Positions 21,327 to 30,329 are shown, counted from the stretch's first letter. The stretch: 39,270 nucleotides of DNA from an uncultured Clostridia bacterium (GCA_947166925.1 CAMVGD010000009.1:1-39270), one strand, 5' to 3'. The notes: generated by a model from the sequence alone, not told the origin. Translations and numbers: made by a program.

Positions 21327-23462
21327 TTACCAGCCGCCGTAGAACAGACTGTTCTTCGCGTCCTCGACCGGACTGCCTTCCTTGCAGTTCTTGTCGTACG
21401 GGAACGCGATGCGGTCCTCCGACGTGATCGGCGTGTCGATCAGCTCGACGTATTCGTTCATATGTCTGCCCGTCTTCACGACGCGCTTCTCCAGCAGACC
21501 TTCTTCGTTCGCGACATAGATGCAGGTCTCGCCGTCGGCGTCCTTCAGGAACGCCTCGTGCAGGAAGACGGTGCCCTGCTCATAGAGCGAGGACAGGTTC
21601 GAGAATTCGATGTATTCGCCGACGCCGGGCGTGGCGCCGCCGGTGATGTCGAGCACCAGCAGGTAACCGGACGAGTTCGGATTGCCGCTGCCCGAATAGC
21701 TCGTGCTGATCGGCATCGTGCCGACCTTCGAGACCGTCGCGGTCACATTGTCCTGCATCTGGTAGGAGAAGCCGGTGAGCTCGGTCCCGACGGGGTAGTT
21801 AAAGAGGTCGTCTTCGCCGACGATCACGCTGATGTGCAGTCCCGTTCCGCCGCGGATCTCGATGAGCACGCCGCCGTTCTGCACGTCGTCGGGGGACATG
21901 ACGGTCATCACGGTGCCGTTGACCTCGGAGAACAGAATGCCGTCCAGACCGCTGCGCTCCGCCTTTGCGATATCGAGCACGAGCTGACGATAGCGAAGCT
22001 CGTCGTCACGGATCCGCTCCGTAAGCTCGTTGAGCTGCATATTGGGGCTCGGCGTCGGAGTCCTGCGGTACGGCGTCGCGGTCGGCTTCTTTGTAGGCGT
22101 CGCGGTCGGCTTCTTTGTAGGCGTCGCGGTCGGCTTCTTCGTTGGCGTCGCGGTCGGCGTCGCGGTCGGGGTCGCCGTCGGCTCATTCGTAAGCGTCGCG
22201 GTCGGCGTTTTTGTAGGCGCCGCGGCCGGCGTTGTTGTCGGCGTCGCGGTCGGTTTTGTCGTCGGCGTCGCAGTAGGCGTTGCCGTCGGGGTCGCCGTTG
22301 CGGTCGCGGTCGGCGTGGGCGTCGGGGTGTCGGTCGGGTCCGGGGTATCCGTCGGGTCCGGGGTATCGGTCGGGTCCGGGGTATCCGTGGGGTCCGGGGT
22401 GTCCGTAGGCGTGGGCGTCGGGGTCGCAGTCGGCGTCGCGGTCGGGGTCGCCGTCGGCGTCGCCGTGGGCGTAGGCGTCGGGGTGTCCGTCGGTTCGGGC
22501 TGCAGTACGGTCGTGGTAAAGGAGTACGCGCCTTCCGGCGTGAACAGCAGATCGACCGTAAAGCGCACCGCCTCGAGCTTCACATAAACGTCCTGCTCCT
22601 GTTCGGCGGCGGCTTCACACTGCGCGCACAAAAATGCGTACGGAACGACCGCTTCGGACGCGTACGCGTAGACGAGCGGATCGGCTTCCGTGCCGGTGCC
22701 CGCCTTCGGGGTTTTCAGGTCCGCGGTTCCGGTATCGTTCCCGACCGTGACCGAGAAGGAAAGCGTTCCTTCCGGCTGAGCGGAGAACAGGATCTCCGCT
22801 TCGGGCTGGACGATCTTTGCAAACACGGCGGTCTCCCGCTCTGCGGATTGTTGCAGCAGCCACTGCATGAACGCGAAGCTGACGCGGTCCTCCGCGCCGA
22901 GCGTATACACGTAGGGATCGTTCTCGGCGCCGGTGCCGGGGACCGGCTGATCGGGATCCGGCAGGTCTGGCAGGGGCGAAGGATCGACGGGATCGAGCCG
23001 GATGATGCGTCCGCGGCGCGGCGCCGTCGAGCTTGTCGGCGCGGGCGTCGGGGTCAGGAGCGGCTTCGGATAATCTTTTTTTGCAAGCTTCTTGTACTCG
23101 GCATATTCGGAGCGGAGCTCGTTTTCGAGCTTCAGAAGCTCGATCTGGCTTTGCTCGAAGGAGAGCTGCGCGCGCGTCGCGTCGTAGCGCAGCAGCGGAT
23201 CGCCGATGGAAACGACGTCGCCGGGGCTTACGAGGATCTCGAGCACCGTGCGGTCGGCGGTCTTTGTCACGACCTGCGAGGCGTCCGAGGTCACGATGCC
23301 GTACAGGTAGGTCTGATTCGGCATGTACGACATCATCCACTGCATGGCGGGGTAGACCTCGCAGGGGGTCGGCTTGCGGAACAGCAGATAGGTGGAGACG
23401 CCGCCGATCACGAGACCGACGCACAGCACGCAGATGAGAATGATCCTGAGCGTCCGTTTCAC
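21327..23462 (-). CDS. large HlyD-like adaptor whose hairpin is opened by a Thr/Pro-rich insert
   Basis: Membrane fusion/adaptor protein of 711 aa, about 300 longer than usual. A signal anchor (about 5-28) leads to a biotinyl-lipoyl half ([17 protein letters not shown], 78-94) and the first hairpin helix (101-130). The second helix (476-505) and the other lipoyl half ([16 protein letters not shown]) come only after an insert of about 345 residues. The insert holds two related domains (about 177-241 and 255-319), each starting GTG.E.DP.VY and ending (P)EG..SF..TV, then about 150 residues of [12 protein letters not shown] and PTKKPTAT repeats. The C-terminus is the usual beta-barrel and membrane-proximal part. 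GTG start overlapping the ATPase stop (GTGA). The second adaptor in the operon. Confidence 0.88.
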   Translation of the reverse strand: MKRTLRIILICVLCVGLVIGGVSTYLLFRKPTPCEVYPAMQWMMSYMPNQTYLYGIVTSDASQVVTKTADRTVLEILVSPGDVVSIGDPLLRYDATRAQLSFEQSQIELLKLENELRSEYAEYKKLAKKDYPKPLLTPTPAPTSSTAPRRGRIIRLDPVDPSPLPDLPDPDQPVPGTGAENDPYVYTLGAEDRVSFAFMQWLLQQSAERETAVFAKIVQPEAEILFSAQPEGTLSFSVTVGNDTGTADLKTPKAGTGTEADPLVYAYASEAVVPYAFLCAQCEAAAEQEQDVYVKLEAVRFTVDLLFTPEGAYSFTTTVLQPEPTDTPTPTPTATPTATPTATPTATPTPTPTDTPDPTDTPDPTDTPDPTDTPDPTDTPTPTPTATATATPTATPTATPTTKPTATPTTTPAAAPTKTPTATLTNEPTATPTATPTATPTKKPTATPTKKPTATPTKKPTATPYRRTPTPSPNMQLNELTERIRDDELRYRQLVLDIAKAERSGLDGILFSEVNGTVMTVMSPDDVQNGGVLIEIRGGTGLHISVIVGEDDLFNYPVGTELTGFSYQMQDNVTATVSKVGTMPISTSYSGSGNPNSSGYLLVLDITGGATPGVGEYIEFSNLSSLYEQGTVFLHEAFLKDADGETCIYVANEEGLLEKRVVKTGRHMNEYVELIDTPITSEDRIAFPYDKNCKEGSPVEDAKNSLFYGGW
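22074..22145 (-). repeat. 24-bp tandem repeat, three copies, encoding PTKKPTAT
   Basis: On the plus strand the unit reads GGCGTCGCGGTCGGCTTCTT plus TGTA, three times with one variant copy (TCGT). It lies inside the large adaptor and is prone to length change. Confidence 0.8.
22323..22412 (-). repeat. 18-bp tandem repeat, four to five copies, encoding DTPDPT
   Basis: On the plus strand the unit is close to TCGGTCGGGTCCGGGGTA. Near-identical DNA copies, unlike the looser PTAT codons around them, indicate recent expansion. Confidence 0.8.
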
Positions 23463-24136
23463 TCCGCGTCACCTCCCGTCAGAACGCCGTCGTAGATATG
23501 CAGCATGCGGGAAGCGCGTTCCGCCACCGCGTGCTCGTGTGTGATCATGATGATCGACATGCCGCGTTCGTGCAGCCCATCGAAGATGTCCATGATCTGC
23601 TGACCGGATCTGGAATCCAGCGCGCCGGTCGGCTCGTCGGCAAGCAGCAGCTTCGGTCGCGTGCAGATCGCCCGCGCGATCGCAACGCGCTGACACTGGC
23701 CGCCGGAAAGCTGCGTGGGGTAAAAATCCATACGGTCCTTGAGACCGACCTCGCAAAGCGCCTGCTCGGCGCGTTCGCGCCGTTCCCGCTTCGGCACGTT
23801 TCCGTACATCAGCGGCAGCGCGACGTTTTCCCACGCGCGGCGGCGCTGCAGAAGGTGGAACGACTGGAACACGAATCCGATCTTTTCGTTGCGGATGCGC
23901 GCCATCTTCACGTCGGACGCGCGGCTGTTGTCGACGTCCTCAAAGTAATACGTTCCCGACGTGGGCGTGTCGAGATAGCCGAGGATGTTCATCAGCGTCG
24001 ATTTGCCCGAGCCGGAGGGTCCCATGACCGCGTAGTACGCGCCTTCCTCCATGGTAAAGTTGACGTCGTGCAGCACCGGAACGGGATGTTCCGGCGTGCC
24101 GTACGTTTTTTCGATGTGTTCGAGACGGATCAGCAT
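23459..24136 (-). CDS. MacB/LolD-type ABC transporter ATP-binding protein
   Basis: ATPase of the exporter, 225 aa. Walker [10 protein letters not shown], a Q-loop with [14 protein letters not shown], signature [14 protein letters not shown], Walker [13 protein letters not shown] and the H-loop ITHEH are all intact. The family (LolD/YknY/MacB ATPase) powers FtsX-fold permeases. The ATG at 24136 has GGAGG at 5-nt spacing and begins one base after the first adaptor's stop; the longer frame upstream overlaps that gene and is not used. Its stop overlaps the second adaptor start. Confidence 0.96.
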   Translation of the reverse strand: MLIRLEHIEKTYGTPEHPVPVLHDVNFTMEEGAYYAVMGPSGSGKSTLMNILGYLDTPTSGTYYFEDVDNSRASDVKMARIRNEKIGFVFQSFHLLQRRRAWENVALPLMYGNVPKRERRERAEQALCEVGLKDRMDFYPTQLSGGQCQRVAIARAICTRPKLLLADEPTGALDSRSGQQIMDIFDGLHERGMSIIMITHEHAVAERASRMLHIYDGVLTGGDAE

Positions 24137-24137
24137 A

Positions 24138-25490
24138 TCAGCCTCCGAAGCCGTCGCCGGCAGAGTCGTCCGGATTCCAATCTTCGTCCATATCATTCCA
24201 ATCGATGATCAATCCGTCGTCCGAATCTTCCCAACCGCCTTCCATGCCGCCCTGAAGCGCGGGTTCGCCGCCGTCCTGAAACGCGGGTCCGCCGCCGTTT
24301 TCGGCAGGATCGTTATAGACCGTCTCGTCCGCGAGCATGCCGGCGCGGATCGTTTCGTCCGGGAACGCGATGCGGTCGCGAAGCGTCAGACCCTTGACGA
24401 TCTTGAAGCTCTCGGTCTCCTCGAAATAGGCGTCGACGATGACGCTGCGCTTTTCGATGCGTCCGTTTTCGTCCGCCGCCCATGCGTAATAGTTTCCGCC
24501 TTCCTCGAACAGGAAGGATGCGGGCAGCATCAGTCCGTTGACCGTACTCGTATCCGTATTGAGGTCGATCAAAACGTGCTGACCCATCAGCAGACCCTCC
24601 ACGGTATCCGGCTCCACGTAGAACGCGTACTTGCTGGCGCGTTCGCCGCCGTCGTAATAGTAGCCGGACTGATCGTTTTCCGGCGCGTCCGTATTGATGC
24701 GGTAGATCGTGCCGTGATAGACGGTGTCGTCCACGCGCGAGCGAATCAGCACCGGCATGCCGACGTAGAGCGTATGGATCGTCTGCTCGTTCACGGTGCC
24801 CTTGACGCAGTACGCCGTGCCCGCGATGATCGTGATATAGGCGCTGCTGCCGCCGCTGCCGTAGCCGAACGGATCGTATGTGCCGGAATCGTCGCGCACG
24901 GAGCGCACCGTTCCGGTGACGGGGGAACTGACCTCGCTCGCGTCGATCAGCTTCTGCATCTCGCTCGCCCTGCGCTGCTTGTCGCTGAGGTCGTATTCCG
25001 CCTTTTTGATATCCAGCTCGATCGTCTGAATCTCGAGCTCGATCTGATAGCGTTCGCTGTCGGTTTCCTTCAGCTTCGAAAGCTGTTTTTTGAGCGTGTC
25101 GAGCCGGTCGCGATAGGTGCGCAGATTGTTCTGCACGCCGGTGATGTCGATCTGGATCTGGGCGTACTGCAGCTTGAGGTCCTCCACGTCGTAGCAGAAC
25201 AGCGGATCGCCTGCGTTGACGTGACTGCCGGCGACGACATAGCATTCCTTGACGGGCATGCTGCCGGAGGGGTTGATCTCGACGACGTCCTTCGCCTCCA
25301 CAATGCCGTTGTACTGCGCAAGCAGTCCGACGTATCCCGTGCCGGTGATCGACGCGACGGACTGCACGTAGACCGTGCTTTTGTCGCCGCCTGAAAGACG
25401 CTGGTAGACGAAGTATGCGCCGCCGCCGAGCAGAGCGATCGCCGAGAAGATCACAAGGATCCGTACCCAGCCTCTGCGTATTTTCTTCAT
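24138..25490 (-). CDS. HlyD/YknX-like adaptor protein of the exporter, standard hairpin
   Basis: This 450-aa adaptor is the first gene of the exporter operon. A signal anchor (about 8-30) is followed by a lipoyl half (GIVEAKDVVEINPSGSMPVKECYVVAGSHV...), then a long uninterrupted coiled-coil hairpin (about 110-190, IDITGVQNNLRTYRDRLDTLKKQL...) and the second lipoyl half (SEVSSPVTGTVRSV). A beta-barrel and an acidic Gly/Asp/Trp-rich C-terminal tail with a small internal repeat complete it. Ribosome binding site GAGGTG before the ATG. The operon therefore encodes one normal and one heavily enlarged adaptor. Upstream lie a SAM-class riboswitch and a terminator. Confidence 0.93.
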   Translation of the reverse strand: MKKIRRGWVRILVIFSAIALLGGGAYFVYQRLSGGDKSTVYVQSVASITGTGYVGLLAQYNGIVEAKDVVEINPSGSMPVKECYVVAGSHVNAGDPLFCYDVEDLKLQYAQIQIDITGVQNNLRTYRDRLDTLKKQLSKLKETDSERYQIELEIQTIELDIKKAEYDLSDKQRRASEMQKLIDASEVSSPVTGTVRSVRDDSGTYDPFGYGSGGSSAYITIIAGTAYCVKGTVNEQTIHTLYVGMPVLIRSRVDDTVYHGTIYRINTDAPENDQSGYYYDGGERASKYAFYVEPDTVEGLLMGQHVLIDLNTDTSTVNGLMLPASFLFEEGGNYYAWAADENGRIEKRSVIVDAYFEETESFKIVKGLTLRDRIAFPDETIRAGMLADETVYNDPAENGGGPAFQDGGEPALQGGMEGGWEDSDDGLIIDWNDMDEDWNPDDSAGDGFGG

Positions 25491-25590
25491 AAAGCACCTC
25501 GCTTTGAAAACTCTTTCTTAATAATACCACATAATGAACGGTTTTGTCGCACTTTTTTTCATTTTCAAACGTAAATTTTTCCGTGAAACG

Positions 25591-25617
25591 AAAAAGTCCC
25601 GACCGAAGGATCGGGAC
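25591..25617 (-). terminator. riboswitch-linked intrinsic terminator
   Basis: On the minus strand GTCCCGA pairs with TCGGGAC around TCCTTCGG, followed by five U (25595-25591). It lies just after the SAM aptamer and about 100 nt before the exporter operon, the position expected of an expression platform. Confidence 0.88.
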
Positions 25618-25631
25618 GAAGCTTTTTGACA

Positions 25632-25714
25632 TGCCATCATGCAAGCTTTAGCACCTTACTGAGGCAGGTTGCTGTGCGGTCACGGAGCTTGTCTCTCGCG
25701 CACTCTCGATGGCA
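25632..25714 (-). promoter_or_regulatory. SAM riboswitch aptamer (SAM-I clan) that appears to lack P4
   Basis: On the minus strand, P1 is TGCCATC paired with GATGGCA. After GAGAG comes P2 GTGCG/CGCAC with the inner part GAGAGACAAGCTCCGTGAC, matching the S-box pattern GAGGGA..GCCC.(G/A)TGA(A/C). Then comes AGCAACCT, P3 loop, AAGGTGCTAA, the most conserved S-box strings. The P2 loop CAAG can pair with CTTG just after GGTGCTAA, the expected pseudoknot. Between that and P1 there is no room for a normal P4, so this is a shortened SAM-I or SAM-I/IV-like variant. Binding SAM would favour P1 and the terminator at 25591, turning the exporter operon off. Confidence 0.86.
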
Positions 25715-25719
25715 ATGCG

Positions 25720-25748
25720 AGTATAGCACCTTGCATAAAAAAATGCAA
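25720..25748 (-). promoter_or_regulatory. promoter of the riboswitch and exporter operon
   Basis: On the minus strand: -35 TTGCAT (25748-25743), 17-bp spacer, -10 TATACT (25725-25720). The predicted start is about 25713, right at P1 of the aptamer. The -35 is one arm of an inverted repeat TTGCAT-N6-ATGCAA (25731-25748), and GATTTTAC-N11-GTAAAATC lies just upstream (25772-25798). Both could be repressor sites. Confidence 0.82.
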
Positions 25749-25802
25749 ATTTTATATGAATTTTTTTCGTGGATTTTACATGAATCACACGTAAAATCAT
25801 GC

Positions 25803-25833
25803 AAAAACGCCGCATACAGGAGTATACAGCGTT
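25803..25833 (-). terminator. intrinsic terminator of the HerA-like operon
   Basis: On the minus strand a 12-bp stem with two G-U pairs (AACGCTGTATAC with GTATGCGGCGTT, loop TCCT) is followed by TTT. Confidence 0.8.
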
Positions 25834-25859
25834 TGCAGAAATATACAGGAACAGGTCGA

Positions 25860-26435
25860 TTATTCAGGCGTACCGGCGGGTTCGTCCGCGACGGGCTCGA
25901 AGCGGTATTCCTGCATAGCGTCGGGATATTTCTCCCGGTCGACCGGGGACAAAAACATCGCCTTCGGGCGGATCCAGAGCGACCGGTCGCCGTAGAGCTT
26001 GCGGTAGACGACATATTCCTCGAGCGTTTCGGAATGCTTCGCGACGTCCTCGACCCGGTACAGACCGCCCTTGAAGTGACGGTAGACGCAGCCGATCAGA
26101 AGCTCGCGCGGTTCGGACGGCGTTTCCGTAGCGCCGTTGAAATAGACGTCGTAGAGCTCCTTAGCAAACTCCAGCCGGTCGTAGGGCACGTAGAGCCGCG
26201 TCAGCCCGACGTTGACGCCGAGGTTCACGGTGATCCCCGCGCCGAGCACGGACCGTTCCGTGCAGGGGATGTCGTTGTCGGCATACAGCTCCTTCAGCAT
26301 TTCCGCCTGCATATAGTGCACCTCCGCGACGAGACAGAAATCGCCCGGCTCGACGGGGCGGAGCTTCCGGTTTCTGCAGGTGCGGCAGGAAGGTCCGTCG
26401 ACAAGCTTCATGCAGTTTTCACAGTACAGCGCCAT
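25860..26435 (-). CDS. zinc-ribbon/DUF2007-like protein with C-terminal DUF1653
   Basis: This 191-aa cytoplasmic protein has three parts. Residues 1-25 contain two CxxC pairs (YCENCMKL and SCRTCRNRKL), a likely zinc ribbon. Residues about 30-95 (FCLVAEVHYMQAEMLKELYADNDIPCTERS) resemble the DUF2007 putative signalling fold. Residues about 115-170 (GCVYRHFKGGLYRVEDVAKHSETLEEYVVYRKLYGDRSLWIRP) are a clear DUF1653 domain. It lies 21 nt downstream of the HerA-like ATPase gene and has AAAGGAG ahead of its ATG, so the two probably form an operon. Function unknown. Confidence 0.88.
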   Translation of the reverse strand: MALYCENCMKLVDGPSCRTCRNRKLRPVEPGDFCLVAEVHYMQAEMLKELYADNDIPCTERSVLGAGITVNLGVNVGLTRLYVPYDRLEFAKELYDVYFNGATETPSEPRELLIGCVYRHFKGGLYRVEDVAKHSETLEEYVVYRKLYGDRSLWIRPKAMFLSPVDREKYPDAMQEYRFEPVADEPAGTPE

Positions 26436-26456
26436 AGAGCGTCTCCTTTCTATGGA

Positions 26457-28028
26457 TCAGAAGATTTTTTTCAGCGTGCCCAGAAGCCCGCGGAACAGCG
26501 AGTTGCCGACCTGCCGTCCGATCGAGCTTGCGGCGGAGGATGCAACCTTGCCGAGCGCGGACGAGGTCTTCTTTTTCTTCTTCGCCTTTTCCCGCAGCGC
26601 TTCCTTTTCCGCCTGCGCCTTTGCCTTCGCTTCTTCCTTTTCGGCCTTTTCCTTTGCCTTGGCTTCTTCCTTCTCCTGCCGTTCGCGCTCCTTCTGCTCG
26701 GCTTCGGCGCGTTCCGCCTCCGCCTTTTGTTCGGCCTCCTCCTGCGCTTTTCCGGTCAGGATCTCGTATGCGGATTCGTTGTCGACGGCGTCGTCGTATT
26801 TGCCGTAAAGCTCGTCTGCCATGATCTCGCTCTTTCTGCGCTCGTCGTCGATCATACCCATCATCGACTGCGGGGGCAGGATCGTGCAGCGTTCGACGAT
26901 CGACGGACGTCCCTTCTCGTCGAGAAAGCTCACCAGCGCTTCGCCGGTGCCGAGCTCGGAGAGCACCTCCTCGGTGTTGAACTTCGGGTTCACGCGGAAC
27001 GTCGCCGCGGCGGTCTTGATCGCCTTCTGCTCGGCGGGGGTGTAGGCGCGGAGCGCGTGCTGCACGCGGTTGGATAGCTGCGCGAGCACCGGATCCGGCA
27101 GATCGCTCGGCTGCTGCGAAATGAAATACACGCCGACGCCCTTCGAACGGATCAGCTTCACGACCTGTTCGACCTTGCCCTTCAGCGCCTTTTTCGCGTC
27201 GGAGAACAAGAGATGCGCCTCGTCGAAGAAGAACACGAGCTTCGGCTTTTCGGGATCGCCGACCTCCGGCAGCTCCTCAAAAAGCTCCGCCAGAAGCCAC
27301 AGCATGAAGGTCGAATACAGGAGCGGGCTCTGATAGAGCTTCGCGCAGTGGAACACGTTGATGTAGCCTCTGCCGTCCGCGTCGGTCTGCATCCAGTCGC
27401 GGAGGTCGATCGCGGGTTCGCCGAAGAACAGGTTTCCGCCCGCGTCCTCGAGCTGCAAAAGCGCGCGCTGGATCGCGCCCGCGGACTGCTTTGAAATATT
27501 GCCGTACTGATGCAGAAGCTCCGTCGCATGCTCGGTGACGTACGCGATCATCGCGCGGAGGTCTTTGAGGTCAATGAGCAGCCATCCGTTGTCGTCCGCG
27601 ACGCGGAACGCGATGGAGAGCACGCCGGCCTGCACGTCGGTGAGGTTCAGAAGCCGCGCGAGAAGCTCCGCGCCCATCTCGGAAACGGTCGTGCGCACGG
27701 GATGTCCGCCCTCGCCGTACACGTCCCAGAAGCGCACGGGATAGCGCCGCATGGCAAAGCTTTCGGGATCGATCCCGATCCCCGTAAGCCGGGACGCGAT
27801 CTTGTCGTTCATTTCGCCGGGCTTGCAGCAGCCGGAAAGATCCCCCTTGACGTCTGCCAGAAACACCGGCACGCCGAGGTCGGAAAACGATTCCGCCATG
27901 ACCTTCAGGGTGATGGTCTTGCCCGTGCCGGTCGCGCCGGCGATCATGCCGTGGCGGTTCGCCATCTCGGGACGGATAAAGGCTTCGGTCTCGCCCTTGC
28001 CGACGAGGATTCGGTTGTCGATCAGCAT
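26457..28028 (-). CDS. HerA-like ATPase, DUF853 (YjgR) family
   Basis: This 523-aa P-loop ATPase has Walker A GATGTGKT (31-38), [10 protein letters not shown], Walker [13 protein letters not shown], and the arginine-finger and sensor region [15 protein letters not shown]...[14 protein letters not shown]. These features place it in the DUF853/helicase HerA-like C-terminal family, whose role is unproven. The C-terminus (about 420-500) is a highly charged Glu/Ala/Lys coiled coil followed by a short Gly/Ser-rich tail. The ATG at 28028 has GGAGG at good spacing; an in-frame codon five residues upstream lacks one. A promoter is visible at 28064-28092. The following gene encodes the DUF2007/DUF1653 protein. 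Confidence 0.93.
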   Translation of the reverse strand: MLIDNRILVGKGETEAFIRPEMANRHGMIAGATGTGKTITLKVMAESFSDLGVPVFLADVKGDLSGCCKPGEMNDKIASRLTGIGIDPESFAMRRYPVRFWDVYGEGGHPVRTTVSEMGAELLARLLNLTDVQAGVLSIAFRVADDNGWLLIDLKDLRAMIAYVTEHATELLHQYGNISKQSAGAIQRALLQLEDAGGNLFFGEPAIDLRDWMQTDADGRGYINVFHCAKLYQSPLLYSTFMLWLLAELFEELPEVGDPEKPKLVFFFDEAHLLFSDAKKALKGKVEQVVKLIRSKGVGVYFISQQPSDLPDPVLAQLSNRVQHALRAYTPAEQKAIKTAAATFRVNPKFNTEEVLSELGTGEALVSFLDEKGRPSIVERCTILPPQSMMGMIDDERRKSEIMADELYGKYDDAVDNESAYEILTGKAQEEAEQKAEAERAEAEQKERERQEKEEAKAKEKAEKEEAKAKAQAEKEALREKAKKKKKTSSALGKVASSAASSIGRQVGNSLFRGLLGTLKKIF

Positions 28029-28063
28029 AGTATGCCTCCGCAAAACTCGATATTTTCAATAAT

Positions 28064-28092
28064 ATCATATCACACTCTTTCCGAAATGTCCA
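28064..28092 (-). promoter_or_regulatory. promoter of the HerA-like operon
   Basis: Minus strand -35 TGGACA (28092-28087), 17-bp spacer, -10 TATGAT (28069-28064). Confidence 0.72.
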
Positions 28093-28121
28093 CGAAAACC
28101 GCAGGCGCTTTCGGAATGTGT

Positions 28122-28154
28122 CAGAGGCTGCCCAAAACCTTTGAGCAGCCTCTG
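28122..28154 (-). terminator. hairpin after ktrA, probable weak terminator
   Basis: The 10-bp perfect stem CAGAGGCTGC/GCAGCCTCTG lies 20 nt after the ktrA stop. No U-tract follows on either strand, so termination is uncertain. Confidence 0.5.
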
Positions 28155-28174
28155 TCGATCCAAGGATATATCGT

Positions 28175-28822
28175 TCAGTGCAGGACGCGGTCGAGCTTGC
28201 TGCGCTCCGCTACGGCGAACAGCTCGGCGTCGGCGACGAGCGCCTCGTCCGGGTTCACCGTCGCGCTTGCCTTGCCGCCCTCGCGGATCGCAATGACGTT
28301 GAGCCCGAAGCGGTCGCGGAGCCGAAGCTCGCGCAGCGTCTTGCCGATCCAGTCCTTTTTCGGCTTCATGCTGAACACGCAAAGCTCGGAGCCGAGGTCG
28401 AAGAACTCCAGGAAGTCGGAGGACAGCAGCCGCCTTGCGGTCAGCTCGGCGCTCTCCTTTTCGGGATAGATGATCTCGTCCGCGCCGACGCGCCGCAGGA
28501 TCTCGCCCATGCGCAGGGAGGCGGCTTTCGCGATCACGTGCGGCACGCCGAGCTCCTTTGCCACCATGACGCACATGATGCTCGAATCCAGACTGCTGCC
28601 CATCGAAACGACGACCGTATCCACGCCGGCAAGTCCGAGATTGCGGATGACATCGGGATCGTTGAGATCCGCCTTCAGCGCGCAGCTGACGCTGTTGGCG
28701 TATCTGCGCACGGTCTCCTCGTCGCCGTCGGCGACCAGAACGTCTGCGCCGCCTTTGGAAAGCTCCGAGGTCAGAAACTGTCCGAACCGTCCAAGACCCA
28801 GGACTGCGATGGATTTTTTCAT
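28175..28822 (-). CDS. ktrA: Ktr/Trk potassium uptake regulatory subunit (RCK protein)
   Basis: This 215-aa cytoplasmic gating subunit binds nucleotide and controls the KtrB channel. The N-terminal RCK_N Rossmann domain has LGLGRFGQF and the acidic strand end VLVADGDEE. The C-terminal RCK_C domain covers about 135-215 (SELCVFSMKPKKDWIGKTLRELRLRDRFGLNVIAI...). ATG 28822 follows GGAGG; an upstream in-frame TTG is less likely. It begins 13 nt after the ktrB stop, so it is co-transcribed. Confidence 0.94.
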   Translation of the reverse strand: MKKSIAVLGLGRFGQFLTSELSKGGADVLVADGDEETVRRYANSVSCALKADLNDPDVIRNLGLAGVDTVVVSMGSSLDSSIMCVMVAKELGVPHVIAKAASLRMGEILRRVGADEIIYPEKESAELTARRLLSSDFLEFFDLGSELCVFSMKPKKDWIGKTLRELRLRDRFGLNVIAIREGGKASATVNPDEALVADAELFAVAERSKLDRVLH

Positions 28823-28835
28823 AGTTGCCTCCTTA

Positions 28836-30200
28836 TTATCCGACAAAATAGCGTCCCTGCGCGTAGCGGATGTTCTTGCCGCCGGACAGGTCCGTATGGA
28901 AGAACAGCGCCAGAGAGATCGGGCCGATCCTTCCGAGATACATGCAGAGAATGATCAGGATCCGTCCGAAGACGGACAGCTGCGGCGTGATCCCGCGGGA
29001 CAGTCCGACCGTGCCCGTCGCGCTGAAGACCTCAAAGACCGCGTCCGTAAGCGGCACACCGTCCGCCGCGGACAGCAGAACGGAGGAGAGCAGCGACAGC
29101 AGCAGGCTGAAGGACAGGATCGCCGCGGCTTTTTTCACCAGGCTCTGCTCGATGCGGCGGCGGAACACGACGGTGTCCGCGTGCCCGCGCACGTACGACA
29201 GCGCGCTCAGCAGCAGAACGGCAAGCGTGACGGTCTTGACGCCGCCGGCGGTACCCATCGGCGAACCGCCGATGAACATCATCACGGTGCCGAACAGCAC
29301 CGAGCCGTCGGACAATCCGCTCTGCGGGATCGCGGCGAAGCCTGCGGTGCGGTAGGTCACCGACTGAAACACCGCGTTCAGGATCCGTTCGCCCCAGGGC
29401 AACGCGCCGAGCGTCAGCGGATTGCGCATTTCGAGAAGCAGCGTCGCGCCCGCGCCGAACACGATCAGAAACGCGGTCGCGGAGAGGACGAGCTTCGTAT
29501 GCTCGCTGAGATGCCGGAAAAACCAGCGCACGCCGAAGCGGCGCCGGACCGACTCCCGCGCGGTCGAAAACGTATCGAACCAGACGATATAGCCGAGACC
29601 GCCGAAGATGATCAGCGCCATCGTCACGAGCAGCACGTAGGGGCTGTCATGGAACGGCTGAAAGCTGTCCGGACCGATCAGGTCGAGACCGGCGTTGCAG
29701 AACGCCGAAATCGCGTGGAACACCGCGTACCAGATCCCGCGGGCAAAGCCGAACCGCGGCACGAACGCGATCGCGTACAACACGGCGCCGATCCCTTCGA
29801 CCGTGAGGACGCCGAGGACCACCCTGCGCAGAAACGGAAGCACGCCGTGCAGCGAATCGAGATCGAAGGAGTCGCGCAGCATCGCGCGGCCGCGGATCGA
29901 AAACGATTTGTGCAGCAGCATGATCAGGGAAGCGGAAACGGCAAGGATCCCGAGTCCGCCGATCTGGATCAGCATAAGGATCACCGCTTTGCCGAACAGC
30001 GACCAGTAGGAGAAGGTGTCGACGACGACGAGCCCGGTCACGCATACCGAGGTTGTGGAGGTGAACAGCGCGGTCAGAAACGGCGCGCGCTGTCCGCTTG
30101 CCGTTGCGAACGGAAGCGACAAAAGTCCCGTGCCGAGCGCGATCATCAGCAGAAAGCCGATCGGGATGATCTGCGCGGCGGACAGCTCTTTCCGTTTCAT
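28836..30200 (-). CDS. ktrB: Ktr/Trk potassium channel subunit
   Basis: This 454-aa potassium translocating subunit of the Trk/Ktr/HKT superfamily has four membrane-pore-membrane repeats. The four selectivity-filter loops are visible: SVCVTGLVVVDT, SAFCNAGLDLIG, TYRTAGFAAIP and SATGTVGLSRG. The ATG at 30200 follows AAGGACG. It is driven by a near-perfect promoter (30253-30281) divergent from the dlt-like operon. Together with ktrA it forms a complete potassium uptake system at the cell membrane. Confidence 0.95.
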   Translation of the reverse strand: MKRKELSAAQIIPIGFLLMIALGTGLLSLPFATASGQRAPFLTALFTSTTSVCVTGLVVVDTFSYWSLFGKAVILMLIQIGGLGILAVSASLIMLLHKSFSIRGRAMLRDSFDLDSLHGVLPFLRRVVLGVLTVEGIGAVLYAIAFVPRFGFARGIWYAVFHAISAFCNAGLDLIGPDSFQPFHDSPYVLLVTMALIIFGGLGYIVWFDTFSTARESVRRRFGVRWFFRHLSEHTKLVLSATAFLIVFGAGATLLLEMRNPLTLGALPWGERILNAVFQSVTYRTAGFAAIPQSGLSDGSVLFGTVMMFIGGSPMGTAGGVKTVTLAVLLLSALSYVRGHADTVVFRRRIEQSLVKKAAAILSFSLLLSLLSSVLLSAADGVPLTDAVFEVFSATGTVGLSRGITPQLSVFGRILIILCMYLGRIGPISLALFFHTDLSGGKNIRYAQGRYFVG

Positions 30201-30252
30201 CGCAAACGTCCTTTCCGTCCGCGTACAGCGGACCGTATATCATATCTATTTT

Positions 30253-30281
30253 ATTATAGCGGAACCGCGCCGGTTTTGCAA
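30253..30281 (-). promoter_or_regulatory. promoter of the ktrBA operon
   Basis: Minus strand -35 TTGCAA (30281-30276), 17-bp spacer, -10 TATAAT (30258-30253, consensus). Confidence 0.85.
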
Positions 30282-30329
30282 GCCTGGCGGACGGCGGACA
30301 AAAAGATGCCGGAAATTGTCGCTTCGGAC

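Noticed and set aside
21171-23495. 774-codon open frame on the plus strand opposite the exporter genes, rich in Arg and Gly
   Set aside because: It is a G+C-driven shadow. The minus strand has intact MacB and HlyD motifs with ribosome binding sites and overlapping starts, while the plus frame shows no domain and only Arg/Gly repeats mirroring the Thr/Pro codons.
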